Made by a program: the position numbers and the translations under genes. From Aulostomus chinensis (lineage: Eukaryota > Chordata > Actinopteri > Syngnathiformes > Aulostomidae), in contig JBBMOA010000020.1 in the NCBI GenBank assembly GCA_037954235.1, positions 24,509,677 to 24,573,676 of the forward strand: a DNA stretch of 64,000 nucleotides, in the 5' to 3' direction. Numbering within the stretch: position 1 is the stretch's first letter; the number at the start of each line of letters is the position of its first letter. The notes under the pieces are model-generated. The model did no database searches. It had not been told where the DNA came from and saw nothing but the letters and a program-made list of their open reading frames with translations. Below, in pieces: positions 25,249 through 36,900 of the stretch.

Positions 25249-28200
25249 CCCCGGTCAGGAGGAGCCGGCGGCGCCCGCAGCCTGGCCGCCGTCACAACCA
25301 CCGCATCTTATTACGGAGCAGAAGAAGAAGACACACACACGCGAGCGAGTCCGACCGGTCCCGGTCCCGGTAACGGAGACACACCAAGCACAGCTCGCTC
25401 TCTCTCTCTCTCTGTCTCTCTGCGGGGAGGGGGGGCTTGTTCCTCCTGGAGGTTTGTGGGTGCGCGCGCGCCACCTGCTGACACAGCAGAGCAGCAGAAG
25501 AAGAACATCAAGCGCCTCTGGCGGGAGGTGGGAACGTTGTTACGAACGAATCTATCACCAAACTAGAACCGAAGTTCACGGAACCGTGAGTAGTTCTACT
25601 TCTCGCGGTCGACGTGGTTCCTTCCGCGCGGTGGCAGTTTGGTTCACTAAAATCCCCTCCAAACAACCTGACCAGTGACGACACAAACATCAAATTTACT
25701 ACAAACTAAGAAATGACAATCACTGGACTGATCGCTGAGGTCAGCTGACAAGGTGACGTCACGTGTCCGAGACGCAGACGTGGGTTGAAACTGAGATATT
25801 TTCACCTGAGTGTCTTTCTGTGAACTAAAAATGTGACGACACTCCGCCGGAGTGAGAAGAGAAGAAGAATTGAAGAAAGGCGAGTATGACAGACATCAGC
25901 ACGAGGGCGAGCCTCACGGTTATGACGTAACAAACGCTCAGAGACCTGCAGACACAGAGACCTGCAGACCAGCCGAGCGCTGGCGGCAGGTGAGCTCCGG
26001 TGTTCCAGCGCCACCTGGCGGCACGGTAGCGGAGACACGTCCCCCTGCTGCCACCCAGAGCTCAGGACCGGTTCTGAGTAGAACCTCAAAACCGAACCGA
26101 ATTTGCCTCGAGAACGTAAGGAACCACTGTCTCCAACTAAGTGGGAACACAGACCGCAGTAGAGCAGCAGCAGGTGTGTGTGTTGTGAGTGAGAGACAGG
26201 TGTTTATGATGGCGCTGATATTTTTCAGAAATGCAGCTTCAGACTGGTGGTGGGGCCCCTGGGGGCCGGGGCTTTAGAGCTCCGTCTCTGCACAGCGAAG
26301 CCGCAGGAGCAGCAACGTCTGCATGAAAACTACCACAAAGTTTTCCCGTCCTGAATGTGTTCACTGACCAGGTGAGCGAACTGCAACCTTCTGCCAGGAT
26401 CATTTTGAGCCCACGGGCCCCATGTTGGGCCACCCTGACTGGCGTTAGTTTGTACCTGCAGGGCTGAAGGCAGAGCCGCTGACATCAGATGATGTCACAT
26501 CCTGTTGTCCTCACAGCACATTCCTGGAAATATCTGCGTCTCCCACTTTGCACTGCAGTTTTCACTATTCCACTGTAGTACTTTGACACAGTAAAATACT
26601 GTTCAGATACTCCTGGCACGTTGAGTACTGTAATACACATTTAGTTGAAGCATAAATTCTGAATGTTACTATGAGCCAGACATTTGCCCTCCATGTTTCA
26701 GTAGGTCAAAGGTCAACTCAGGTTAAGAAATTGTCTCCACCTAGCTGAGGTCATGTCTCCCAGCTGCGGTCGTGATTATTCCCACGTTCCTTGAATGCAG
26801 CATTACAGTAAAGGTGCTGCCAAATCCTCCGTCTGTCTGGTGTATGACAGCACATCTAGATTCCATTCGTGCAGTATTGGTTACCTACACCACACCAGGA
26901 GAACCCTGCTGATGCCAAAGCCTCAACCACAGAACCAGGACGGGACCAAGGGTGACGGGTTCCCTTCGGGTGAATCAAACACACACTCACACACACACCC
27001 ACACACACCTCATCCTCTAATCCAGTTTATTTTCCTCAGCAGAAAATGGAACACGATAAAATTAAAAAGGAGAAAATAGGACAGAATTATGTTCTTGCTT
27101 TTTTTTATACATTGAACTAAATATGCCACGCTACGCTAGGGTGTGAGTAACTCAAACTGATACACGGTTAAATAATTTGTCTTTAAAAAGGTACAGAAAG
27201 AGAACCGATTCTTCCATTTTTCATTACCACTCAAAAAGAAAATTTCAAAATATCAAAACAAGAACCAGCCGCACTCCCTCAATCGCTCGCTGCGTTCTCG
27301 TCGACTTTGGCGGCGGGCACGTGATGTGAATGAGGGTTAGCATAGTTCAGTGGCGCGGTTCTTCTCACCATATCAAGAAACGACCTGGCGTCAAGTTGAT
27401 TTCTCGTGACACTGAGGAACATTTTATCGTCCCACAGCTAATTCATACTTGAACGCACCTTCAGGTGCTAAATGTCACAAACCAAAGATTTAAACTTTAA
27501 ACATCACAAAAGCAACATTTTGGTGGAATTCCCCTTTAAGAGATTTGTTACAGAACAATATGCACAAAACAAGCAGTCAGATGATTAAGAGCAAATGAGG
27601 GGGAGGGGCTTAGTGAGACGCCGGAGCAGCTTCCATCTGTGACGTCAGAGGATCTCCGTTGTTACGCCAACGAGAAGACAATCAGAACCATGTTTACATG
27701 GACGCCAGTGACCCGGAGCCACACGGCAGTCAGACGGATCCGCAAGACCTTTAGGAGCGGTCGGACCCGGTCCCGCCTGGAGAGATCCCCCAGCAGCAGC
27801 GTTCTGACTCTGCTGCAGGAAAGACATTCCCTCCATCCACAGGTGTTTACATTTCCAACATTTTCTCTCACCACAGAAGAGCTTCATGATCCCGACAGCT
27901 GATCTGAGGGCAGTTGGAGATGTCGCACGGAGACTAATTACACTTAACATTAACCCCAGTATCAACAAAATATTCCTCAAATATTTTTCCAAAGTCATGC
28001 AGCCGTGGTTCAGAGTAAACGAATGTATAATTCAGGTGTGGAATACGATGGTCTGAGTCACATGACTGGAGCGCCTCGATGTGTTTACACCGTCGTAACT
28101 GAAGTGGTTAAGAGTTTGTACCATTTTGTGACCCGCAGGCAAACATGTCACAACTCTCATGCAGTTTAGCATAATTAGCAAGGAAACGTTGTGTTTGAGG

Positions 28201-30033
28201 TCAAATGCTGAAAAACGCAATGTGGGCGTGTCTTCAGTCATGAGTGGACTGAACTGCATCATGCAGATGAGGTCTGTTTGCAGTCTAACAGGAAGTGGTC
28301 ATCTCCTGGTTCCTCCACCAACAGGGAGTGGTCATCTCCTGGTTCCTCCACCAACAGGAAGTGCTCATCTCCTGGTTCCTCCACCAACAGGAAGTGCTCA
28401 TCTCCAGATTCCTCCCCCAGCAGCCAATAGGATCGCTCCATGTGATTGTGGTGATTGAACCAGTAAATCAGCTCTGGTGAACAAAAGTTGATGATCTTCC
28501 AGGTTCAGTTCATCAAGATCATCTTCACTAATGAACCCTCTGATGATGCTGGAAGCCTGGATGCTACGTTAGCAGTGCTAAGCTAACGTTAGCCTAGGAA
28601 GGAGCTACACCAGGGTCACATGACTTCAAGGTCACCACCACTGAGCTTCAGGCTGGTGGATCTGATGTAGAACTGAACCTCCGACATCCACCGGTCTGGT
28701 GTTGTGTAGAACTGAACCTGCTATCATCCCCACCTGCTGGGAACCACCGACCACGGAACCAGACCTTCGACAAGAACTCATTTATGGGTTTAGCTGCCAT
28801 CCATGTAAACATATTCTTGCATCAGCAAAGAACTTATTTTTGTTTTTCAAGGAGTTTAAAAGTGACTTGGCTCCTCGGTTGCGTCTTTCTGACGTCACAG
28901 ATGTGAACTCTCAAAGAACGATTTTGCTCACAAGCGTAATTGCACCCTCAGCAACAATCAAGGTGGGAAAAGCAAAACATTTCAAGAATGATGTTCCCCA
29001 TATCCCCACACACAGATGACACCTGAACTCACCCACAGAACACAAAATAAGAAATAAATTAGAATCATTTTTAGGGTCGCAGGTGATTTCTGACTGGTGG
29101 TCAACAATCGTGGCGAAACTCAGCGGTGAGCTTGAACGCAGCGTTTTGGCGAAGAACTCTTCATTTGAATACAAAAATTCAGTCGTATTCCATGTTAGGA
29201 CAGTAGCACTCACCCAACTGAAAAAGGAGGGGGGGTCTTCTGAGGGTCCGGTAGTGTGGTTTTTATTTACTATTTTAATATTTATTTTTGTTTTCGTCCG
29301 TGTGAGTAGAGGCAGGGATCGGCTGCTTTGTCCTCCACGCCGTTGTGGTCAAACAGTAAAAACAGAGCAGATCACCATGACGACCACGAAGAAACAAAAA
29401 GAGGCAGCGTCCTCAAACGGCCTCATTATCAAACCTGCACAATGACGTTTCTGGTGCCGTGTGTGGGTGCACACGGACCTGGTGGAAGAAAGAAGAAGAG
29501 GAAGGCGGGGTTACAGGTTTGATGCTCCAACCCCGTGATGAAGACCTGAGGAGCGGCCGAGGGAACGAGCTGAGCCCTGCGGCCAAGAAGAATGAGAGAA
29601 AACAACAGAATCCAAATCGTCCTGGACTTGAAACGAGGGAGTGTGAGCGAAGAGAAGGACGCCGTGGCAAGATGCGGTGGAACTGGATCTGTCTCTGTGG
29701 CGTCCCTCCTCTGAAGACAGGGGGCGGGGTTAAGGCTGTGTGTGTGAACATGTTACAGTAAACATGGCCCCGCCGAGGGCCGGACCCAGAGCGGGTACGA
29801 GCAGATGCTCCCAGCAGGAAATCAGGGCATCAACAGGGGGGCGGCATCAAGCTCCAAAATCGCCGGGTCAGATGTTGGACATCGTGAGGTTTCTTCCCCA
29901 CCCCACCCCCCTCCCCCCCCCACCCCCCTCCCCCCACCCATCAATCCAAGTGTCACTCCTCCTCCTCCTCCTCCTCCTCCTCCTCCTCCTCCTCTTTGTA
30001 AGCGCCTCATCTTGACCTGGAGGGTGTGGCTAA
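25249..30033. other. Intergenic region between the GALNT-like gene and zfand3, including the zfand3 3' UTR
   Basis: No other coding exon recognised. Minus-strand AATAAA signals (TTTATT on the plus strand) at 29262-29267 and about 27026 are candidates for zfand3 polyadenylation. Immediately past the zfand3 stop lie a (CTC)n tract (about 29957-29993) and a C-rich run (about 29896-29940), within the expected 3' UTR. A dispersed repeat copy sits at 28266-28490. Confidence 0.5.
28266..28490 (+). repeat. Dispersed repeat family, copy 2, with internal 33-bp tandem
   Basis: Same ordered blocks as 14917-15020 and 37480-37645 (GATGAGGTCTGTTTGCAGTC, GGAAGTGGTCATCTCCTGGT, CCATGTGATTGTGGTGATTG). Here the ACAGGAAGTGGTCATCTCCT block is amplified into four 33-bp units (28287-28418). 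The homology seems to continue weakly to about 28790, where a GAACTCATTTATGGGTTT segment resembles one after copy 3. Confidence 0.7.
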
Positions 30034-33000
30034 TCAGGAGCACTCCTCCCCGATGCGTTGGCACGAGCGACCCACCTTGCGGTCCAGCTTCACCATCTTG
30101 AGCACGGCCTCCTCGCGCCCGCGGCCCAGATGGTCGAACAGGCAGTCGTGCTGCTCTGGAAGACGGTGAAGCATACAGAATACATAACCTGCCAGGGGGA
30201 CAGAGATGGACATTCAGGTTAACAAGTGCCTGGTCGTTCGGGTCGTGAAGACATGCGTCGGCGTGCTGCGACTGACCGCAGCGACAGGAGCCCAGTTCCT
30301 GCTGTACCAGCTCCAGTTTGGTTTGGCAGCGAAAGCAGCGCCGGCGGTTCTTCTGCTTAGGCGTGCCGTGGCCCTCCTCACTGCTGCCTTCTTTCTCTTC
30401 TGTCCGTGGTCGCTTCTCTGGCGTTGCCTCGGTCTCAGAGCCCGAGGCTGATAAGAGAATGGCAGAGTTAGAGGAGGAAGTGGGGCAGGTCGTGCCGGGT
30501 CACCAGCAGGAGGCGGCAGCCTACTGTACCTGATTCTCGAGGACGTTTTGTGGGTGTACAGAGGGTGCCCTGGGCCGTTTCTGTGCTGGACAAACCTACA
30601 GACCACGAACGAGGAGACAAGATGGAAACATTCTCTTGGTTTTTTTTTCTCATCCAAACATGAAGGCATCTCTGACATTCTTAAGCTGTGTTCACACCAA
30701 ACGCGTCGCTTTATTCGCACAAATTTGACCGCTGGATCATTTGGTTTTATTTGTGTCATTCGCGCAAACTCAGTCCGCCGCAAGGAGAGTTTATTTTTGC
30801 CATTTCTTTCAATCGTCAAGCATGGCTGACCTGATACGGAGGAAAACCAAACGCTGCTGTATCTGGATCCATGGCACAATCCAGAGGTGCACACAGCTGG
30901 GTGAATTTCATCACTTTCTCCAGGAACTGCGCCTGGACAACAGCCGTTTCCAGCGGTACTTCTGGCTGACGAGGGCCGAGTTCGATGACCTGTTGGCGAG
31001 GATCGGTGCCAGGATATCACGGATGGACACCAACTACTGGCGGCAGGACCGTTGACGTCACTGACGCCAGGGGATTCTCAAGGCTGATAGGCTCTCTCGA
31101 CACAACGCCATGCCAATTTGTTGCTCAAGTTGAAAACACAAATTTCCATTTGCGTTGTTATTCCAGCCGCCCGGCGAGGATACACACGAATCTATCACGC
31201 GTCTATTCGCCTCTCTACACAGACTTTACATGTAAACTTCATACGTGAAAAATTCAAGTCGCACTTGGTGTGAAAACGCCTTTAGTCACGACTCAAGTTC
31301 GTCCTACCTTCTCTTGTGTTGGCAAACGTGGGCGACGGCTCTTCGGCTGACGGCTGCTCAGAGCTAGAGGGCTGCGACGACAACAGAGACTGGTTACTGC
31401 TACTGCTCGTCTCGCTGCTGAAGACGGACGATTGGCTACTCCCAGTGCTTTGGAGGGGCTTGGAGGGACAGTCCTCGTCGGGCTGCTTCTTCTGGATGTC
31501 TGAGGCCAAGGACGGCGAGAGGAGAGTAACATAAAGACAGGATGAGGACGTGAGACAAGGCACAGACAGTCAAAACAAAGGACTCCTATTTGTGATGCAG
31601 CTGAGGAGAAAATATGCTAGTTAGCTTAGCACAACAACTGGTAGCGGGAAGTGTCACCCACTACTAGTCATCCCCCCAGGGTGGTGGGGTGACATGGTCT
31701 GGCTCCACGTGTGATCTAACCCACTTCTACTCCAGTCTATTCTAGGTGTTACTGGTGTCTCATGCTGGTTTTACTGGTCACCAACCATGATTCCCAAACA
31801 TTCATCATCACTCATCTGGCAGGTCATAGCTGCACAGGTCGAGTCTTGGGCGTCGTGATCAGGTCAAACTCTGTTGGGAGTTACTCTCCCTGTTCAACCG
31901 AAACATTTTGCTGCTTCAGAGGAAGGATTGAGGCTTAGTCTTCAGGCTCGGTGGCCTAAACTGGAGCTCCTCCTCCACGTAGACTCAGAGGAACACTTGG
32001 TATTGAACAGGCCGTCGTGACCACGCGTCACGGAGACACAATAAACCAGTTAACTCCATCGGAGTGCTGAAGACCACTTACCAGCAAAACATTTGGAGCA
32101 GAGGTTCATGGTTTTACTGGACCTGCGGGGACACAAGACAGAGACGTTCAGGGACAACAGCTCTTGTGAGGACCAACGTCAGGACTCCAGGACCTTGAGT
32201 CACCAAACTGTGGTGGAGAGGCTAAATGTCACAGAGCTCCGCCCGTATTCACCTGAGATCTTAGACTGGAAGTGCTGACCTCCAGCCGTCTCGGCACAGT
32301 GGCAACACCCGGTCTGAATCCCAGATTTGCTGTGTTCCTTCTGGTTGTGGTGGGAACGAGTGATTGCTACGGGTTCCTTCCCCAAGCGCTGACAAGATCT
32401 CGCAGCTACATACCAGCACCGACTGAATTTGGTACAAACGGCATCACCCACAGTCGTTTCAACCCACCGCCATCTGTCACTGACCACTTTGGCTCCTGTG
32501 GTTTCACCTGTACGTCACAGAGTTTCAAAACGACACTGCCACAATCACAGGACCTGCAAGCAACTCTGATGTAAACTCAAGACTGCGATGGTGCAACCAC
32601 ACATCGGAACGTTTCAAAATAAAGATGAACCGCGTTGAAACTCAAGAGCTTTTCTTGTCTTCCCCAAAATGCAAAGTGGTTTTCACACAAACATTTAGGA
32701 GGTTTAACAGGCCAGGAGACGGAGAGCTGGAAAAGAGTGCAACAACCACACCTCCTCGCTCAGCATGAGGTCACAACACTAGAGTCATCAAGACGTGTGG
32801 GTTATTGAAGAGAAACTCAGCAATCCAACATGGCTGCCACCGGAAGTGAAAGACACCACAGGACGAGCTGGACGTGTGTTCAGACTGGCTGTGACCACTT
32901 GAGCTGCATTTATAACACAGCTGACAACAGTGGGACGCCATCTCTGACATCCTGACTCCGCCCTCTAAATGCTTCGAAGGCTAAACGCTGTTTCTTTACG

Positions 33001-35798
33001 TCTGCCCAAAGATGGCCCAAATTAAGAGAGTTTAAGTTTTTTTATAGCTTAATATTTAACCACGTTAAACATTCTTCGACGATTTGACACTTTTAATTTA
33101 AGGAGCTCGGTGAAGTCTCTTATTCTTGGGGGTTCTGTTTCACCACTTGAAGCCTCGCCTGTCTGTCCTCCCTCACTTTTAGTTGAAGCAAAAACCCCTG
33201 ACGAGCAGCAGGCGTCACGCCGCCTCCACGTCCTCCATTGTTGTTGTGGTGTCACACACTAATTACACCAGGGAACTCTCAGCTAGTGAGTCCAGCCACG
33301 CTGACGTGGTACCAGTGGGAACACACCTGTCCTGAGCCAGTGGAAACGTGCACCCATTGTGTTCCTGTTCTGTTTAGCTGGACCAGGACCCGGTAGCTGC
33401 TGTGATGGCTTTGGAACACCAAACAGAACCATAATGGTTTGATCTGTTACACCTGAGGTGACCTGTCAGGATGTGACGTAGCTGAGTGGAGCTTCATGAA
33501 GACTCACCAGCCACCACCACCATTAATAGATACCATATTAGACATGTCCTCAACACAGCTCCTCCTCGTTCCCTGGTTCGCTCCTGGTTCGTTCCCTGGT
33601 TCGCTCCCTGGTTCGCTCCCTGGTTCGTTCCCTGGTTCGCTCCCTGGTTCGCTCCCTGGTTCGCTCCCTGGTTCGCTCCCTGGTTCGTTGCCCTCTCACC
33701 TACCAGCCTTCTCTGTCATTTTCACACCATCAGCAGTGAGTAGAGGCAAAGCGGGAGCCGCACAGCTTTTCCACGTCCTTGTTAGGAAGTGTGCGACTCA
33801 TCCAGCAGCACCTAACATGTCAGCTCCTCGAGGAGCCGGCGTTCAGCAGGACAGGAACAGGAAGCAGGACGTGACGCTGAGGGTCAACGGACCCTGACCG
33901 CTAATCAATACAGGAGATAATACTTTTAACGGGTTCCGTGTTCTCAGAAGTCCTCTGCAGTAAAGCTGCCACAACCATTTCTGTCAGCGTCGATTGATCC
34001 GCCCGTTAATTTCAAAATCGATTGGTCTCCACATCTAAACTGGCGTGTGCACCCGTCGGGCTCTTCATTCTCTGACAGACGTCAACCAGCAGCAAACCAC
34101 ATGTTCAAGAATCAGAAGAGTTTGACATCTTTGCTTTGAGTCACAATGAAATGATTTGATAATCTAAATAGCTGATGGCTGTCTATCAATCAACTCATTG
34201 ATTAACTGATTTGATTGTACAGCTCAACTACAGTTTGTGTGTTTTGTCATTCACCTGTGCTCCCAGACACTGATGCCCCCGTTAGGAATACAGGAGAAGT
34301 CGGAGAGGCGACGGGACGGAAGACGGGAGACGTGACGCCAATGTGATTCACAGGTAACAGATCTACGCTGGCGATCGACCATGAACCCGCTGTAACCTCC
34401 CAGGAGACATTGTTCTCGTGGTGCATTTGAGGTGCTGGTAAACCGCTGTGTCCTAGCCAGCTGTATAACAGATGATGTCGGGGTGCGATGATTGCAATGG
34501 CTGTTCAAATCCCTGAGTACCATAAAATGCAGGTCGGATGGTTTTTGGCACAAACGTCATGAAGGTCGGGTTTCCTGCCAATCCAAGCAGATTAAGAAGC
34601 GCCTGAGACGATGCGTCCAACGACAGCAGCGGTTTCATGAAAACCTGCCGCTCAGACATTTAACAGCTGATTACTTTTGACAGAACGCGACCATGACTGC
34701 ACCTGAACGCATCAGACTCATGAATATGAAGGTTTCGGACCGTGGGACAGACAAACATGATACTGATCCAGATTCTATTCTGTAGCTCACCCTGGACCAG
34801 GACCCGCCCTGACAGACCATGACACACGTCACCAGTCTGTACACACAATTCAAATTAACTGCTTTGGGATTCATCTGACGAATTCATTCGTGTCTGTTTA
34901 AGCTCGTTCACTTAGAAGCGCCGTGTGCTTCAGCCCAGCCTGATGAAGAACCTTTAGCATCCACACTCAATGACTGCATGGTTTTCCGCATCTTAAAAAG
35001 TAGCATCAAAGCCAAGTCCCCTGCAGTAACGTTAGCTAGCAGTACGAGCAGCACGCCTGCCGCTAGCGTCACACGCAGGGAGGACATCCAAGACAACTTC
35101 AACAACTCGGCCATGTCACAGGTAATTTATGAGCTTGTGGTCTAAATTGTTTTGGGTTACAGGCTAGGCAGTTTTATTTGTGCAGCCCGTTCTGACAAAC
35201 AGTTGGTGTCAAAGAGCTTTACACGGCATCGTGACGTCACCCTCTGCCCTCAGACCCTCACATCGACTGAGGAAAAACGGCACCACTCCAGATTCTGGAA
35301 TCATCATGGCGGATGCTAAACGTGGCGTTACACAGTAATAGTCACATTAGCCAAACAGATTTCTGCATTGTTGTTTCTTTTTTTCTTCTTTTTTTTAAAA
35401 ACAACAATCATTCTTGGACAACTCCAAGAGCAGGTTCTGCTGGGTACGATGGGTATGACCGGTGCCAAACGCTATGCAACCTTGAACACGATGCCAGCAA
35501 CAAGAATGATGGGGAAGTCTGGTGGTGGTCGAAGTAACAACAGGTAATGAAAGAGCTGGAAAAAAATGTGGATCTGGGACTCTGGTTGTATTTCCTGCTT
35601 TTTAAAGCTTTCAGTAGATTAGGCAGGGTACCGTGACCCACGGAACCACATCGGTCCTCAGCAGTACTTGGCCTCCTAAAAACAACAGGAAGAAACGTTC
35701 AAAACCGACCGACAGATGCATCTCGAATAACCTTGGTGAGAGTCTCCTGAAGAGGCCTTGAGTGACATGTGCAAGGTGCCTGTGTGGGACAGCCTTAA

Positions 35799-35856
<58 letters not shown>

Positions 35857-36660
35857 GCTGTTTATGCCACCTGACAGTGACAGGTGTGTAACTGGTTCAA
35901 ATTTTCTTACTGGAAACCACGAAATAAAGGCAGGAAAGGGAGGCTGGGCTTTGGGAGGGGAGGGGATGGAAGGGAGGGGGGGGGTCAAGACGAGTCATAT
36001 GTTCAGGCCTGATAAAGGTGGGCTCATATCTTCCTGGTTGAGTGTGACATCACCGTTGAATGATGTCAGCAGGGTTTAAATGTGCCAGTCCCAGGTGGGT
36101 CTCTGTGGTGGTCGTCGCTGGGATTATTCAATGTTTCAAAGGTTCTTCCAACAACGGAGTAACACACCAGACAACACATCCGACATGAAACCACTGCTTG
36201 ACGCGTCCAAAGGACTGAAGGAACCCAATAAAAGCCTGATTAGCACGACGGGCTTCACCGTGTTGCTTCTTTCCGGGGTGCTTCGAGGGAACGGGGCCGG
36301 TTTAAAAGGAACCTGCTAGCAGTAAATCACGTCCGTCTCCAGTACGTCACTTTCAAATCGCGTCTAAACACCCCAAGCCACTGATGTGGCGGCACACACT
36401 GATACAACGATGGCGATTAAGCGAGTTTTTCAGCTAGCAGGTTTATTTATTAGCCAACTTCCCAACCCCCCACCCTCGGCCTGCACAACAGAACAACAAC
36501 AATGGGTTCCGACGACCCGTTCACCGTTTCTAGCCCGGATTCACCTCCCAGGACCAAGAAAGCAGCTTTAATCCGGACTGTATGACTCTTACCCCCAGAA
36601 TCCACAGGGGCACCGGGGGGGCAGGCTCGGCGCTTTGCTTCGCTCGCTGGTGTCTCCCAT
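30034..36660 (-). CDS. zfand3: AN1-type zinc finger protein 3 (ZFAND3), six coding exons
   Basis: Coding exons on the minus strand: 36593-36660, 32082-32122, 31308-31499, 30530-30580, 30277-30447 and 30034-30188. They sum to 678 bp, 225 codons plus stop, close to the 227 residues of human ZFAND3, and phases close at every junction. The N-terminus MGDTSERSKAPSLPPRCPCG begins an A20-type finger split over exons 1-2 (RCPCGFWG, then SSKTMNLCSKCFAD). A Ser/Gln-rich linker follows in exon 3, then a CTPTKRP segment in the 51-bp exon 4. The AN1 finger runs from RRRCFRCQTKLELVQQELGS through CRCGYVFCMLHRLPEQHDC, and the conserved tail ends IGEECS. The family binds ubiquitin or protein partners through these fingers; ZFAND3 has been linked to transcription in pancreatic beta cells. 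The start is the first ATG, in the A20 exon. Intron 3 is mostly a Harbinger element. Confidence 0.95.
30684..31281 (+). mobile_element. PIF/Harbinger DNA transposon, deleted copy inside zfand3 intron 3
   Basis: 598 bp flanked by TTA direct repeats (30681-30683 and 31282-31284), the 3-bp target duplication expected of Harbinger elements. Terminal inverted repeats: left AGCTGTGTTCACACCAA, right end in reverse complement AGGCGTTTTCACACCAA, 14 of 17 matching. Inside is a short reading frame (30822-31055) related to the N-terminal part of Harbinger transposases. The catalytic DDE region is missing, so the copy is non-autonomous. It is inserted antisense to zfand3. Confidence 0.9.
30822..31055 (+). 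pseudogene. Truncated Harbinger transposase N-terminal fragment
   Basis: 77 codons from ATG to TGA. The segment LGEFHHFLQELRLDNSRFQR, then YFWLTRAEFDDLLARIGARI and RMDTNYW, matches the conserved region ahead of the nuclease domain in fish HARBI1-like transposases (GEFHxLxxELRLDxxRFxxY, then FDxLLxxxGxxIxxxDTNYR). The frame stops right after the DTNYW segment and the remaining element is too short for the DDE nuclease, so an internal deletion removed it. Not a functional transposase. Confidence 0.8.
31612..31665. repeat. Fragment related to the 9650-10505 inverted-repeat element
   Basis: Contains GCTAGTTAGCTTAGCACAAC, then CTGGTAGCGGGAAGTGTCAC, matching the arm of the element at 9.65-10.5 kb with a few changes. 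It lies in zfand3 intron 2, just upstream of exon 3. Confidence 0.6.
33560..33695. repeat. 12-bp tandem repeat in zfand3 intron 1
   Basis: About eleven copies of CCCTGGTTCGCT (variant CCCTGGTTCGTT), in the 4.5-kb first intron of zfand3. The open frames through it (W/F/A/P or G/S/L/P repeats) are artefacts of a 12-bp period. Confidence 0.9.
35798..35856. repeat. (CA)n microsatellite in zfand3 intron 1
   Basis: About 55 bp of uninterrupted CA dinucleotides. Confidence 0.95.
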
Positions 36661-36900
36661 GACGGCCAACAATACGCGAACGCGAGGCTGGGGATGAGTC
36701 CGGGGCCTGGTCCTTCACCGGGAGACGCGATCCAGCGCTCGAGCTGGACACACACAAAATGTCCTCCTGCTTTTTTTTTAAGTCCTCAAGTTGGTGAGAA
36801 AGGTGGCAAATGGGAGCCGCGGACACACTCCTCCGTCGAGTCCGAGAAAACGGCTCAGTTTGAACCGGAATAATTGAGGAGCGCTGAAAGCAATCAGCTG
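36661..36900 (-). promoter_or_regulatory. zfand3: Probable zfand3 5' UTR and promoter
   Basis: Immediately upstream of the zfand3 ATG (minus strand) is a CpG-richer stretch with no open frame of its own, as expected for a CpG-island-type promoter. No TATA box was seen. The exact start site is not visible. Confidence 0.4.

Noticed and set aside
30214..31020. 268-codon minus-strand open frame across zfand3 exons and the Harbinger element
   Set aside because: Out of frame with zfand3 coding sequence; it crosses introns and the transposon.
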